From positions 145,520-209,519 of the forward strand of contig JAWPGT010000038.1 of the NCBI GenBank assembly GCA_034638255.1: a stretch of 64,000 bases of DNA. Reading direction: 5' to 3'. Under the pieces are notes generated by a model that did not search any database, was not told the DNA's origin, and saw nothing but the letters and a program-made list of their open reading frames with translations. A program made the position numbers and the translations under genes. This document shows positions 1 to 11,297 of this stretch, piece after piece. The stretch is from Coprinus comatus (Eukaryota > Basidiomycota > Agaricomycetes > Agaricales > Agaricaceae). Position 1 is the stretch's first letter. Each line of letters begins with the position of its first letter.

Positions 1-728
1 TGTATGACGGCAAGCTGGACGCCATGCTTTAGTTCGAAAAAACTGAGTTCAAATCTGAAACGAAGAGAGCTTACGAGACATATGATGGCAGGCACAATGT
101 ACGATTTCGAAAGTACCTTGATGCGATAGGCGTAAAAGAGTTGTACCATAAACCCAACTGAATTAAAGATTTATCCATTAGTACCGAGGCAACGTTTTTG
201 ACTCGACGACATCGACATTAACTCTTGCTTACCTGTTCCTGCAATAATTGGTGCTGACAATCCACTCAAATGTAAAGCCGTAATCGCAGCTGGATCTCCA
301 AAGCCCTTTGCAAACGTTTCAAACATATCCCGTGCGATTATAACCACTTGTAATGTCTCGAGTAGAAAGACTGTTACTACAAGGCATTTACTAATTGCTC
401 TATCTCGAGGGAAAGCAAGGAAGTAAATATCTGACACACCGAGTTAGTTAGTTGAAAATGATTAGTGAAATGTACAGCTCTCAAACTTACAGACTTGAAC
501 AGCAAGAACTCCGAAAAGACCCCATGTGAGTAAGTAGCCAACAATCTAAATGCGCACAATTAGCTCGGTATGTTTGCATGGGGCTGGCGTAATGATATTC
601 ACTAATGGCCCGGATCTAAGTTGTTACTGCATTTAGTATAGTATTAAGACAAGGAACGCGAATGTTCCTTACGTATGAAGGAGTAATGCAGCAGGTGGCG
701 GGCCACTCGGGGGAGGAGGAGCCGACAT
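1..728 (-). CDS. DUF6534-type membrane protein, 3' end outside the window
   Basis: Multi-pass membrane protein of the basidiomycete DUF6534 family; biochemical role unknown. The start is the ATG at 728-726, giving a proline-rich N terminus (MSAPPPPSGPPPAALLLHT). Inferred exons are 728-673, a 13-base microexon 615-603, 545-491, 430-233 and 157 to beyond base 1. Joined, they keep one frame and give the family hallmarks: a GPL-(I)VGYLLTWGLFGVL first helix, VQVYIYFLAFPRD, a FETFAKGFGDP loop, and VQLFYAYRIKVLSKSY. At least four hydrophobic helices are visible. The C-terminal third lies beyond the left edge. Splice sites were read by eye; the microexon is an inference based on frame and family fit. 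Confidence 0.8.
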
Positions 729-1817
729 AGTTCTCTCAAAGAATTATAACCCTGAACAAATCAACGACTATCAGTGCAGAATGAATTGGGGTTTGGGGTA
801 GGAAGTCTATCCCTTTCAATTTAACTTCCTAATATATAATTTCACCCGTAACTCATGATGGGGTTACAGTCGAGACATCGAAGACGTTGCTGGGAAATAA
901 TTAAGATGTAATTCAGAAAGGGCGGGAATTCATGTACATATTGGATTGGAGGTGATGATACATTTGCTTATTAATAATTATAAGTCAGTACTATTATTAA
1001 CTTTTTCGTGACACCTTAACAACATCTCCACATTAAATGTTTTCAATAATCATTCTCTTTCAGAAACTAGATAGTAATAATTGTTAGGGGTGAGTCAGAA
1101 GAGAATGTAGAGCCCTCTTCAAGGCCTTGTGATAGGGAAAAAAAATCCTGAAAATTTGGATCCGGCGAGGTTGGGAAGACATAGAGCGCTTGTCAATGTC
1201 ACAAAATAGGCGACATGTCTTCATTTAAGCACCTGTCATTGTAAAATCAGGCTTCGAGGGAGCAACTGTACTTATAAGGAATTGTAGAGTGTAAATCAAT
1301 CACAATCGATGCTTAATCATGGCCGTCCAACATAGTTTTCAAGTTTCAACACTGCATGCGTGTAGTAGTACATCTGTGATCATCAAACTCAAGATAAATA
1401 CCAATCCGACGTCAAAAGTAATGTTTCCCGGGATCTGTCAATAAATGCCGAGCTTATGAGCACCTCTTCACTGGTCCTTAGTTCTGGTGAGTTGGTTAGG
1501 CTGGGAGAAAATAACTTTGTAAGGACGAGACTAATGTGATTCTCATCTTCTGAACCGAACAAATTCATGGCACTCACCTGCCACACGTATGCAAGTCAGC
1601 GTAACCTGGTAGCAAAAAGATTTGGTATTGGTAGCGCACCAGGGCAACATGCAATTAAAATTAAACACGAATAATATACCCAAAATCCGAGTACGAGTAT
1701 GTAGTAACTAGGAACCGAAAATAAATTTTACAACGTGTAAACAGAAGACTAACACTGACAAGAAACCGTTTGTCACCGACGTTCAACGCTCAACATCAGA
1801 CACCAAGAAAAGGGCAC
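729..1817. other. intergenic, nothing recognised
   Basis: AT-rich spacer between the DUF6534 gene and the 3' end of the SNF2 gene. One 65-codon minus ORF (1389-1586) has no family resemblance and no supporting neighbours, so it is not called. No repeat or RNA gene is evident. Confidence 0.5.
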
Positions 1818-4800
1818 TTAAGAAGCAATTTCCTCTCCCATCATTGCACCAAGTGTATCATTTCCATGATCTTTCGGCGCCTCATAGACAGCAAAAGCAG
1901 CCTTCTTACCATGAGCACGATCCCCATCGGCTACATTTTCTCCCAACTTATGCGATGTCCAACCCAGACCACGAGACTCGAACACTTCAGGACTTCGGTC
2001 TAGTAACATGTTCAGATGTTCATCGCTTAAGACACTTTCTTTGCCCTCATCTGTTTCGGGTACAACGTCAATCTTCTCTCCTTCCAAACGTAACAGTTCG
2101 GAAGCCATGTCGGCCATTGTCAATTGCTTTCCACTCGGAGCCATAGAGGAAGGCATCTTGAACTTGCCTAGAGAGCATTGGTTAACATCGGCAAAAAGAT
2201 AGGCTATACCATTAATCCCATACCTTTGGCAATCACCAAAGCTTCGAGCTTCTTCTTTTCTGTCGCCCGCTGCATGATCTTATCTTCAATCGTATGTGCA
2301 CTAACTAACCGATAGACAAGAACAGGTTTGGTCTGCCCTATTCGATGGGCTCTATCTTGAGCCTGTGCATCCATCTGTGGATTCTGTCCGAGGTGTCAGC
2401 CGAAACCTTAAGAACCGAGAATCTGGATTTACCCAATCCTGATCATAAAAGATCACCGAGTCCGCTGCAGTCAAATTAATACCTAGGCCACCTGCTCGGG
2501 TACTCAAAAGGAATATTTTTGGAGAGTCCTCAGTCGCGCTTTGGAACAAGTTCATCTGAGCACGACGTTCTTGTGGCGAGGTTGTACCATCAATACGACA
2601 GATTTTCCAACCCATGAAGTCAGTGGCCCAGTCCTAGGATGAGTATGATTAGTGCCTGTTAAAACGTTTAATGAGGATTAAAGTCACCTCAATAATATCC
2701 AACATAATCCGAAATTGACTGAAGACTAGCACACGATGACCACGTTTGAGAAGCTCTCTTAGCAATCGATCAAGAACCATCATCTTTCCACTAGCATTTA
2801 CTAGTTCAGCACCAAGAACAGGTTCATTGGTCTTTGGATCAATGGGCCAATTAAAGAGGAACGGATGCGAACAAACTTTTCGCAATTGCATGACCGTATT
2901 TTGAAGCCTCATATTATTAATAGTCTTGACTATCCCATAGTCAGTACAGAGACTGTGATACCACAAGGTAATTTCTCACCTTTAGCTTTCGTTTGGTATT
3001 CAATCGCTTTTCTCTTCCGCTCCGCTTCTTCCTCCTCCTTGCTTAGCTCTTCTTTGATGCCGCGTTCATCTATGAGCCCTTGTTCCAACTTATCAAAGTA
3101 TTCCTCATCGCTTCCATCAACCCGATAGCTCTTTATCCCTACACGTTTACGTAACTTCCTGGGGGCATTACTGGGCTCAGCTTCCTCCTCCTTGTGTTCT
3201 ACTACTGCTTTAGCACCGCCCTTACTTGTACCGTTATTCATCAACCAGCGTCGGATGTTCCCGTTAACGATACTTTGATACGCTTCGTTCTGACGAACAC
3301 TGAGAGGTGCATATAAGACGTACTCTTTCTTTGGTGGTAATCCACCCTTTCCGTTCTCATCATTCCCGAGAACATCTACCTTAAGTCGACGTAATAAAAA
3401 GGGTTTCAGGATAGCATGGAGAGCAGAAACAATCTGAGTGGATTGATCTGTAGGCAGCGTAGACTGCAGAGTCGGTAGATTGAACCACTCTTGAAATGAA
3501 TCGAGATCGTCAAAAATATCGGGCAAGATGAAATTCATTAGCGACCACAGTTCAGAAAGGTTATTCTGTAGCGAAAAAGGTAAGATATACTTGCATCCTT
3601 GGAGTGTAGTGAGTTTCTTACATGCAAAGGTGTTCCGGTTAATATCATTCTTCCAGCACTTGAATACTTTTTTATTTCTCGCATAAGCATGCAATCCATG
3701 TTTTTCAGGCGATGTCCTTCGTCTACTACAATGTATCCCCAATTATAGCGGGTCAAGTGTATACGATCCTTGATGATCATTTCGTAGGTGGTAAGTACGA
3801 TGGGAAACGATGCCCGTGGGTCCTCTTCACTATTTATTTGTGGTGTCTCTTCATCCTCGTCTTCGTCCTCGTCTTCGACTTGGCGGGAAGCGCTAGCACG
3901 ACCGCGATTCGACTTTTTTACGTGACCTTTGGCCTTTTTAGCCGGTTTCTTCTTTGGCGCCGTTTTCTTCTGAGTAGCGACCCGATCTTCGGGAGGCAAC
4001 ATGGTGGTACGGCGCAGTTCTGCACGTTCTGCTGGCGTACCATGGTATATACAGACGGGTATCTATAATTGAATTAGCATCTCGGAGCTTTTTGCATAAA
4101 TGAGGTATACATACAGAGGGAGCAAATTTTTGATATTCGTCAAACCAGTTGTGAAGCACACTGAGAGGGCAAACGACCAGAAATGGCCTTGTATTATGTT
4201 GTTCGCGAAGATAAGCACTAAATGCTATTGTTTGCAAGGTCTTATATGCGTGTCAAAATCACTCAACGAGAAGCAACAACACATTGACATACCTTTCCAA
4301 GACCCATTTCATCGGCTAGAATGTTTGTGAATCCCGAGAATTACAAAGAGAGCTGAAACCTACCTAGAATACCACTTATTCCATTCTGGTCGAGTGAGAC
4401 CATCCATTGTAAACCCTCAAGTTGGTAATTTTTCATTCTTGCGCCCGTAACAAGCGCTGGTTGTTCAAAAGCGACATGCTCATCAGCTTCTGTGGGCAAA
4501 GCATTTCCATTCTCGCCCTTCTTTCGCTTTGAAAGAGGGTCCTGGTCCTCTTCATCATCAATGCGTAACCTCTTTTTGCCTTTCCTTGCATTGGTCGGTT
4601 TAGCTTTCTTTGCTTTCTGAGCTTGTAAAAGTTTCGCTTTATCCTCTTCCATACGCTGATGCAGAATACTGGTATACACTGCCGACTTTTCGAGAACGAA
4701 TTTCAACCTTGCCAAGCGGCGAGTAGTTATCTGTCTTTGAGGGTTAGACGGTAAATTTGGAAACTTGTATCATCTTACCTCGTCGCCTGCAGGCTCATTA

Positions 4801-5042
4801 TCGTTTTCATTTATGGTATCTTCAGCAACGGCGTCAACTTCATCCTTGGCGTCGTCCTCCTTTGTTAAAATTAGATATCAAGAAATGAAAGAATTTGACA
4901 TGAAACATACCTGAGGATCGTAAATATCGCTGTTTGCACATGATGAGGCATGGTTTGGGGGTGATGAAGCAGAAGTACTGGCTGGCGCCGACGAGAATCT
5001 TGATACTGGCGATGGAGATTGTCGGGAGGATGGCGAGCTCAT
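1818..5042 (-). CDS. SNF2-family chromatin remodeller, LSH/HELLS (yeast Irc5) type
   Basis: ATP-dependent DNA translocase of the LSH/HELLS subfamily, expected in the nucleus in chromatin remodelling and genome stability. Starts at the ATG at 5042-5040 with a Ser/Pro-rich N terminus, followed by an acidic stretch and a Lys-rich segment (about 4560-4680). Helicase motifs in order: Q-like [12 protein letters not shown], Walker A DEMGLGKT (split by introns, with a 23-base exon at 4315-4293), motif Ia, DEGH box (near 3720), [19 protein letters not shown], then the C-lobe [34 protein letters not shown] and a [15 protein letters not shown] region (about 2340-2400). A low-complexity Lys-rich then Asp/Glu-rich insert (about 3850-3990) sits between motifs Ia and II. 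The LNFILPDIF and SDEH...LLDRS elements favour LSH over ISWI. All key ATPase motifs are present, so probably functional; about 900 residues. Confidence 0.9.
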
Positions 5043-5273
5043 TCTGGTCGGTATAATGATGGCTAAGGCCTAGGGCGCGACACGACCCTAATATGTCTGC
5101 AACACCAGTTGACCTGCCCTGAGCTACTCGCACGTGATAGAACTCAGATCGGGTTAGTCCGAAGTTGGTCCGAGTCAACTCTAAAGTCAAACTTTTTCTT
5201 AACACTAAAGTACTGACAGACGTTGGCAGAAGAAAACTAACTGTACAATTTAAACATCAAAACATTATACAAA

Positions 5274-6947
5274 CTAATTTTTTACCGATGAATTTGACAC
5301 AAATGTAACATCAGCCTGAGCCTTTTTGAATTCCCCAACGCTTTCCCGGAATTTCTTACTCGCAAAATCAATCGCCTTTCCCAATTGATCCTCCATTTCT
5401 TTACTGCGTTCTTCCGAACTCCCATAACTTCTATACGGAGTCTTCCCAAATACATTCCACCATTCACCAGAAAATGGATGTCCGGGAGCACCAATATATC
5501 CCCAAGGTTTCGCAGTTGGTGGTTGAACATATGGATTGAGTACCTCAACTACGGAAGGGTTCACTGGTCCAGTGAAATGAACAATAGCAGGATCATCCAT
5601 TTCTTTCATCTCCATCTTCGATCTTTCTGGTGAGGGGTACCGAGCATAGGTTCCAAGACCTTGTCCGTTCCATTGCAAAGAAAAAGGAACCCAATCTTTG
5701 AAATGAATATTCAATACATCTTGATCCCGAAATTTAACATCTTTCATCTCTCTCCCCTTTCGTCGGAGTACCTCGCTCAATTCACGTATCTTGGTTAAAT
5801 TCATGAGCATGACCCCAGCATTGAAATAAGGATGTTTCTCGTTCGGGTCGTGTCCCATAGGATGACCAACGTCCTGGACAGCACCGATCGCCCTATCACC
5901 AAGATCAGACTCCCATAATGGAGTAAGGTCCTTGCGAACAAGGGTGTCTGCATCAAGGTACAATACACGTTCAATCGGGAGGACGGTATCAAGATCGAGC
6001 TTGGCCCAGATAGGACCCAACTCGACCGCAATACTGTTCTGAGGAAGAGGTAGGAATGTCAATGTGACCCCGTCTGATCTTGGCAAAGATTGGCGTAACA
6101 ACGCTTTGTCTTCTTCGGTCAAGCCCCCACAGTCAACTATATAGATGGAGATACGTCCAGGAGTACAGTCAACCGCACTGTAAATGGTAGCTGCGGCAGA
6201 CCTGACGTAGGATGAGTCGATGGCGAGAGCGATGTTAATCCCATAACCTAACGCATCCTTCAATCGACTTCTATCTTTTCCCGGAACAAGAAATCCTATC
6301 CGCATATCCACAATCTTCCTCAACACAACCTGATAACACTCTTCTCCAGTAAGCTTTTCATACTCTCCTTCATGAAGTTTTAAAAATCCCTCTATCCCTC
6401 TTCTCGGATGATGAGCACTATTCTCTGGTTGACTATCCCAATGATAATCATCAAAAATCATAATAGCACCTTTCCTCGCCAACCTCCAACATAACTCCCC
6501 ATCCAAAAAGGTGTCATCAGCTTCATGTGAACCATCAACATAAATCCAATCATAACCTGGTTCCTTCTCTTCCATCTCCTCCTCTAACAACATCATCAAA
6601 GCTGGAAAACTAAACTGAGCCAAAATACGATAAAATTTGTTGTTTCCACTACCAGCCGCAACACTAAGGTTATGTTGAATTTTCGCATAACGTTCTCTTC
6701 CTGCTGCAGTTTCCAAGAGGTCAAAATGGTCGATACAGACAATGGATCCTGTAGGATTACATAGATGTGAGAGGAGATGGACAGCGGAACGACCTTCCCA
6801 TGAGCCGATTTCTAGTACTCGAGGTGAAGAACAACGATTTTTGATGGAAGTAATAAAGGGTTCCCAATTTTGGATATTATGAGAAAACCAGTCTTGAGTG
6901 AGTGTAAAGTTATATGGCGACTCGGTGGAGAGGGATTGAGCCTTCAT
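5274..6947 (-). CDS. methyltransferase-GT8 glycosyltransferase fusion (557 aa)
   Basis: Single-exon two-domain protein. Residues about 15-215 form a class I SAM-methyltransferase-like fold of the Methyltransf_24/CmcI kind: motif I VLEIGSWEGRSA (44-55), acidic IDHFD (72-76), YVDGSHEADD (136-145) and IFDDYHW (164-170). Residues about 230-485 are a GT8-type transferase: ALAIDSSYVRSAAATIYS start, DAD metal site in VLYLDADTLV (333-335), YFNAGVMLMNL (374-384), DQD (408-410) and the C-terminal HFTGP...KPW signature (457-482). No signal peptide or membrane helix is seen, so it probably faces the cytosol. A close paralogue with an inserted membrane segment lies at 13237-15150, and a sugar epimerase-glycosyltransferase gene lies directly upstream. 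Inferred role: transfer of a sugar and possibly O-methylation of the product; neither substrate can be read from sequence. Confidence 0.85.
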   Translation of the reverse strand: MKAQSLSTESPYNFTLTQDWFSHNIQNWEPFITSIKNRCSSPRVLEIGSWEGRSAVHLLSHLCNPTGSIVCIDHFDLLETAAGRERYAKIQHNLSVAAGSGNNKFYRILAQFSFPALMMLLEEEMEEKEPGYDWIYVDGSHEADDTFLDGELCWRLARKGAIMIFDDYHWDSQPENSAHHPRRGIEGFLKLHEGEYEKLTGEECYQVVLRKIVDMRIGFLVPGKDRSRLKDALGYGINIALAIDSSYVRSAAATIYSAVDCTPGRISIYIVDCGGLTEEDKALLRQSLPRSDGVTLTFLPLPQNSIAVELGPIWAKLDLDTVLPIERVLYLDADTLVRKDLTPLWESDLGDRAIGAVQDVGHPMGHDPNEKHPYFNAGVMLMNLTKIRELSEVLRRKGREMKDVKFRDQDVLNIHFKDWVPFSLQWNGQGLGTYARYPSPERSKMEMKEMDDPAIVHFTGPVNPSVVEVLNPYVQPPTAKPWGYIGAPGHPFSGEWWNVFGKTPYRSYGSSEERSKEMEDQLGKAIDFASKKFRESVGEFKKAQADVTFVSNSSVKN

Positions 6948-7576
6948 CGAGGACGCTCGGCTGGACTGTGTGTGTTAGGGCTAGCTAGGGGATAGCTGGA
7001 GGGTATAGTGTGGTGGAGGGTGGGGAAATGATGTTATTGCCACACTATCCTCGAACTTTACTACCTTAGGTGAGTGAGTGAGACTTACTAGTCGTATTCC
7101 TCCATTCAAACTCCAACAAAGTAGAAAGACGGAATTACATTCACGGTCTCGCTCCATCCAGAAGCGCAACATAAAATACTGGCCAATACAGACCTTTGAG
7201 GGTGATAATAAACTTAGGTGTGGGATTCAATACTCAGAAGTAAAACTTCGAAATGGTTAGAATCTGGCTGCGCTTTGATGCCAAGTCAGCCGAATAACTT
7301 CGAACGGGGAAGACTAGGCCTTCAAGGAAGCCTAGCCACTCAGGAGTCAGAGCCACCGACAGAATATGATAGAAATAGATTGAACGGCGACTTGAGGTAC
7401 TACGCGGGCGTTAAAACTCGCTGGTCCATAGTTTTTGATATTCAGAAATTTACAAGTATTTCAAAGACAATATATCACATATGTATGATTTTCACAAAAG
7501 ATTTCGATATCATGAATCACGATAACATATACAACTACAAGAGACCATCCAACATTCTTCTTTTCTTTCAAAAGCA

Positions 7577-10500
7577 TTAGAACATAACCCTCCAATTCCA
7601 AACGAGCATCAAAACAAAAATGAGCAAAAATCGTTCAACCGAATTTCTTCTCTCTTCCATCCTTGGTCCATTTCCTACTCTCCCAACAAACCAATCAAAT
7701 CTTCTCCCCAAGCTACCCCACTCCTTTCTATCAACAATTCCACGCAATCTACCAAATTCACTGAACATCCTGATGAACGAACTCTCAACAACAGCAAAAA
7801 ACAACCTAAATCGGAATCTTCCCTTTCGCAAAGTCGTGTTAATCGCATTTGTTCGTTCTGGATGACGAAGTAAATGCCTCCAGATGTCATGAATAACATT
7901 TGCCACCATCGTCATAAAGATAAACTCCACCATAAACATGAGAGTGGACCCAGTATTCTGTAGAGGTATTGTTAGTGGTATTAACATTGCGAGTCCAATA
8001 CATTCTGTACTATTAGGCGCGTAATCCCAATAGCTCAAATGCGGATAGGCAGCAATTAAATGACCATCTCCAACGCTCCACAAATAAAAACGCCAATATG
8101 AACGACGTCCGGAGTTCCACCATGGATGGGTTACAGTTACCGTAGGTGCCGCAATAAAAGTCCTCGTATTCGTTTTATTTCCATTTTCTTCAAGCTCGTT
8201 TGTAGTTCTCGGTGAGTCGGATGATGGAACAATGCAAGAAGGGACAAACGGAGAAGGAAGTGCAATGGATGCCTCGCGTTGTTTGAGACAATAATCAATG
8301 TCCTCTCCGCCCCCTGTCTTCGGATAGACAAGAGAGAAACGCGTGACCGGAACAGAAGTCAAAACACGGTTGCAAGAGTTTGATAAGTGTATATCCTGTT
8401 TATCCCTAGAGGTTGTAGAAGAAGAATCTGCCCATGACAGTAAGGACCGCCTCGAAACAAGGTTAGCAGTTACTCCCCAAGGAATATCCATCCCAATCTT
8501 AGTGGCAATATCCCAGAAATACGTAACTCCTGCCAGGTGTACAGCAGTTGTGAATATTTCATGAGAGGGAGGGAATTGAGTATTGCCGACAAAACCTGCG
8601 GCCATGGGATTCGCATCAATGTACTTGGCAAGTTCATGTATGAGATTCCGAGCAGGAATGACGTCATCATCGAGAAAGTGTACCCAATCAGCCGAAGACT
8701 CAGATAGTCCTCGATTGCGAGAATAAGGTGCACCACGGTTCGTTTCGTTGACACGAATACGGATGCTTGGATCTGCCGAATGAGAATGAAGTAAGGTAGG
8801 AATGTGGGGGGATTCCGGATTGTCAACAATCACGATGCGATTCAGAGAAACATTGTCTGGCGCCTCGAGTGAAAGAATATTATCTAAAATTGGAAGGCAG
8901 ACGCGATAGCAAGGAATAATGATGTCAATGGTGGTTTTTTGATATCGTGAGATCTGCGTGAGGTCGATACCTTGAGTTTCACAAAGCCATAATGAGATGG
9001 TATTAGACGCAGTAGCCAGAAGTTCCAAGGACCAGTCACGGGTGTGTTGCTTCATATAACGAGCATCGACTGAACCTCCAATGACATTTGTGAGGCGACA
9101 CGGAAACATAACTGAGGCACCCCAACGACGATACAACTGGAAAAGAAAGGGGTCTCCGTCCTGATTGATAAATACATCGGGAATTACTTCACCATTGAAA
9201 ATATCCATGTGGGTTTTATGAATGATCGGGAACGTTGGCATACCGGGAAAGGATTGGTCTGTGAACGCAACACATCCTACACCATGAGGGAGCCTGGTGC
9301 TTTGGGCAATGGAAGCAAATTGATGGTCCGCCTTTCGCATCCATCCTTCATCTTGTATAATAATGTCATCTCCCACAAGCACATAATAATCGCATTTGTC
9401 TTCATAAGCTCTGCGAGCACAATCTCTCCAGATACTGCATACATGGCCCTTGGGGAAATTACAAAGGACAAGCCGAATATGAGATTCGGGGATTCCAGCA
9501 TCCAAGAGAACCTGATAAGCCACATTTCCATGTCGAAGATAATCATCGTCCTCGTCAATTGCAAGATAGATTCTGTATGTGTAGACTGGATGAGAAAGGG
9601 AGTTTGTATCCCTCCAAGTGGTATCCTGGAAGGAAACTATGAATTTCCTGAGATTTTCAAGACAAGCGCTGGGGTCGCTCGAACCGCGTGAGGTTATGGG
9701 AAGAAGAATACCGTACGTAATTCCTTCGGCAGACAAATGAACCAACCGGCTTGATAGAAATGAATCAAGCACCTTTCTTCTAAGCTGAGTATCCGTATAG
9801 GAATTCAACAAGTGCGCCATATCCGCTTTCAACCAACCGCAGGTCTCCAACATGCCGTCTTCAAGAGAGGTGGATGGTTGCCACGCCAGGATGTCTCGAG
9901 CGTGTTCGTTATTTGAACTTCGCGAAACAACTCCCAATGGCTTGGTCGTATCATATGTAAAAATAACTTCTGACTCGTCCAGTCCTGCGCAACGGAGGGC
10001 AATTCTAGCCAATTGAGAGATTGTGACAGATCTATCAGAACCAATGTTTACAGGTCCAGGATCTGTACATGAAGTAAGCAACAGCTTGAGTGTGGCGTCG
10101 ACGGCATCGTCGATGTAAAGGAAGCTTCGGCGTTGGGTCCCGCCACCCCAAATCTCAAAATTCGGTTTTTCACCAAATTCCTTGACGAGGTGTGAGCATG
10201 CCAAAGCTTTTCTCAAGAATGCCGCCGGAGCTTTCTCACGGCCATTGTTCCAAACTCCACGTGGACCAAATACATTATGAAACCGAGCAATGCGTACTTG
10301 AATCCGGTCAGAGTCATATTGCGTTAGCAATAACTCAGAACTGAGCTTCTCCAAGCCATAAAGCCCTTGAGGAGAGGGAGCACCGCTATCAAAGACACTA
10401 TCCTCTCGGAGGGAGATATCCTGGTCAGAACTCTGGAGAGCTTCGGGATAAACACAGGCCGAGGACGCATAGAAAATTCGAGAAACGCTATTGCCAGGCA

Positions 10501-10896
10501 TCGAGATGACTTTGAGCAAATTTTGCACCATCGCATGATTCTGCTCATAGATCACAGAATCATTGGCCGAATGAATAGTTCCCATTCCCCCCATCGTGGC
10601 AGCGAAATGCATAACAATATCGATACCTCGAAGGGCGGTAACGCATGTTGAAAAACTGCAGAGGTTCCCGTGGATAAATTCGTGGCAAATGGGGACGATC
10701 CCAAACGGCGATACATGATTAATATCTATGATTTTTACACGATAATTGGGAAAATTGTCGAAAAGTCGTTTTGCGACATGAGAACCCTAGTCAGATTCAT
10801 GAGTGAGATATGACTCAACAGACTCGAGGAATGTGCATTATTACTGACTATAAACCCATGCCCTCCAGTAATGAGGACGGTGCTGGTGGGATTCAT
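7577..10896 (-). CDS. GDP-mannose 3,5-epimerase-like / glycosyltransferase / GT2 tri-modular protein (1085 aa)
   Basis: Two exons: 10896-10849 (16 codons) and 10786-7577. The splice completes the NAD-binding GGHGFIG motif. Residues 1-345 are an extended SDR most like plant GDP-mannose 3,5-epimerase: AATMGGMG, SSACVYPE (Cys127), YGLEK (Tyr159, Lys163), FHNVFGPRGVWNNGREKAPAAF (Lys201) and IWGGGTQRRSF. The four catalytic residues known for that enzyme (Cys, Tyr, Lys, Lys) are all present, predicting GDP-L-galactose production. Residues about 370-625 are a GT-A-like module (YGILLPITSRG; AIDEDDDYL; YYVLVGDDI with DD at 489-490). Residues about 635-930 are a GT2 module (DIIIPCYR; WVHFLDDDV with DDD at 722-724; GGGEDIDY about 841-848). 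Hydrophobic stretches in the last 150 residues suggest a membrane anchor. The donor GTCAGT is canonical GT. Activity of each module is inferred. Confidence 0.87.
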
Positions 10897-11297
10897 GATG
10901 GCAAACTGTACTATGCAATCGAGACTCCGGAGTCTATAAATGAGTAGATGTCCACTTACCATGAATGGTGGACTTGGGAACCTTTCGTCACTTGAACCCT
11001 AAAAGAAGATATTCCTGTGCGAGAAGTTCTATAAATGATAACACAACGGTTGAGAAAGAGATTGCCATAAAAATAAGCATAGGATTTAGTTACAAGCGAC
11101 CCTGTTGGAAGAGTTTAGAATTGGAGTTTTTTATAATTGGGCATATGGCTAATCATTATGTGTATTCTACCAAGAAAAAAGGAATTCATTAGATATTTGA
11201 AGATAAAGGGTCTCCACAGCTTAAGATAAGTCACCAAACAGTGTGGCAGTGGCGCCTTCTGAATGAATATACCAGAGAAATGATAAAAGGAAGGAGG
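10897..11297. other. intergenic, nothing recognised
   Basis: About 400 bases between the 5' end of the epimerase-glycosyltransferase gene and the 3' end of the F-box gene; presumably its promoter plus the F-box terminator region. No conserved element could be identified. Confidence 0.5.

Noticed and set aside
1389..1586. 65-codon minus ORF in the spacer before the SNF2 gene
   Set aside because: No motif, no homologue in the window, and usual length for chance ORFs in this composition.
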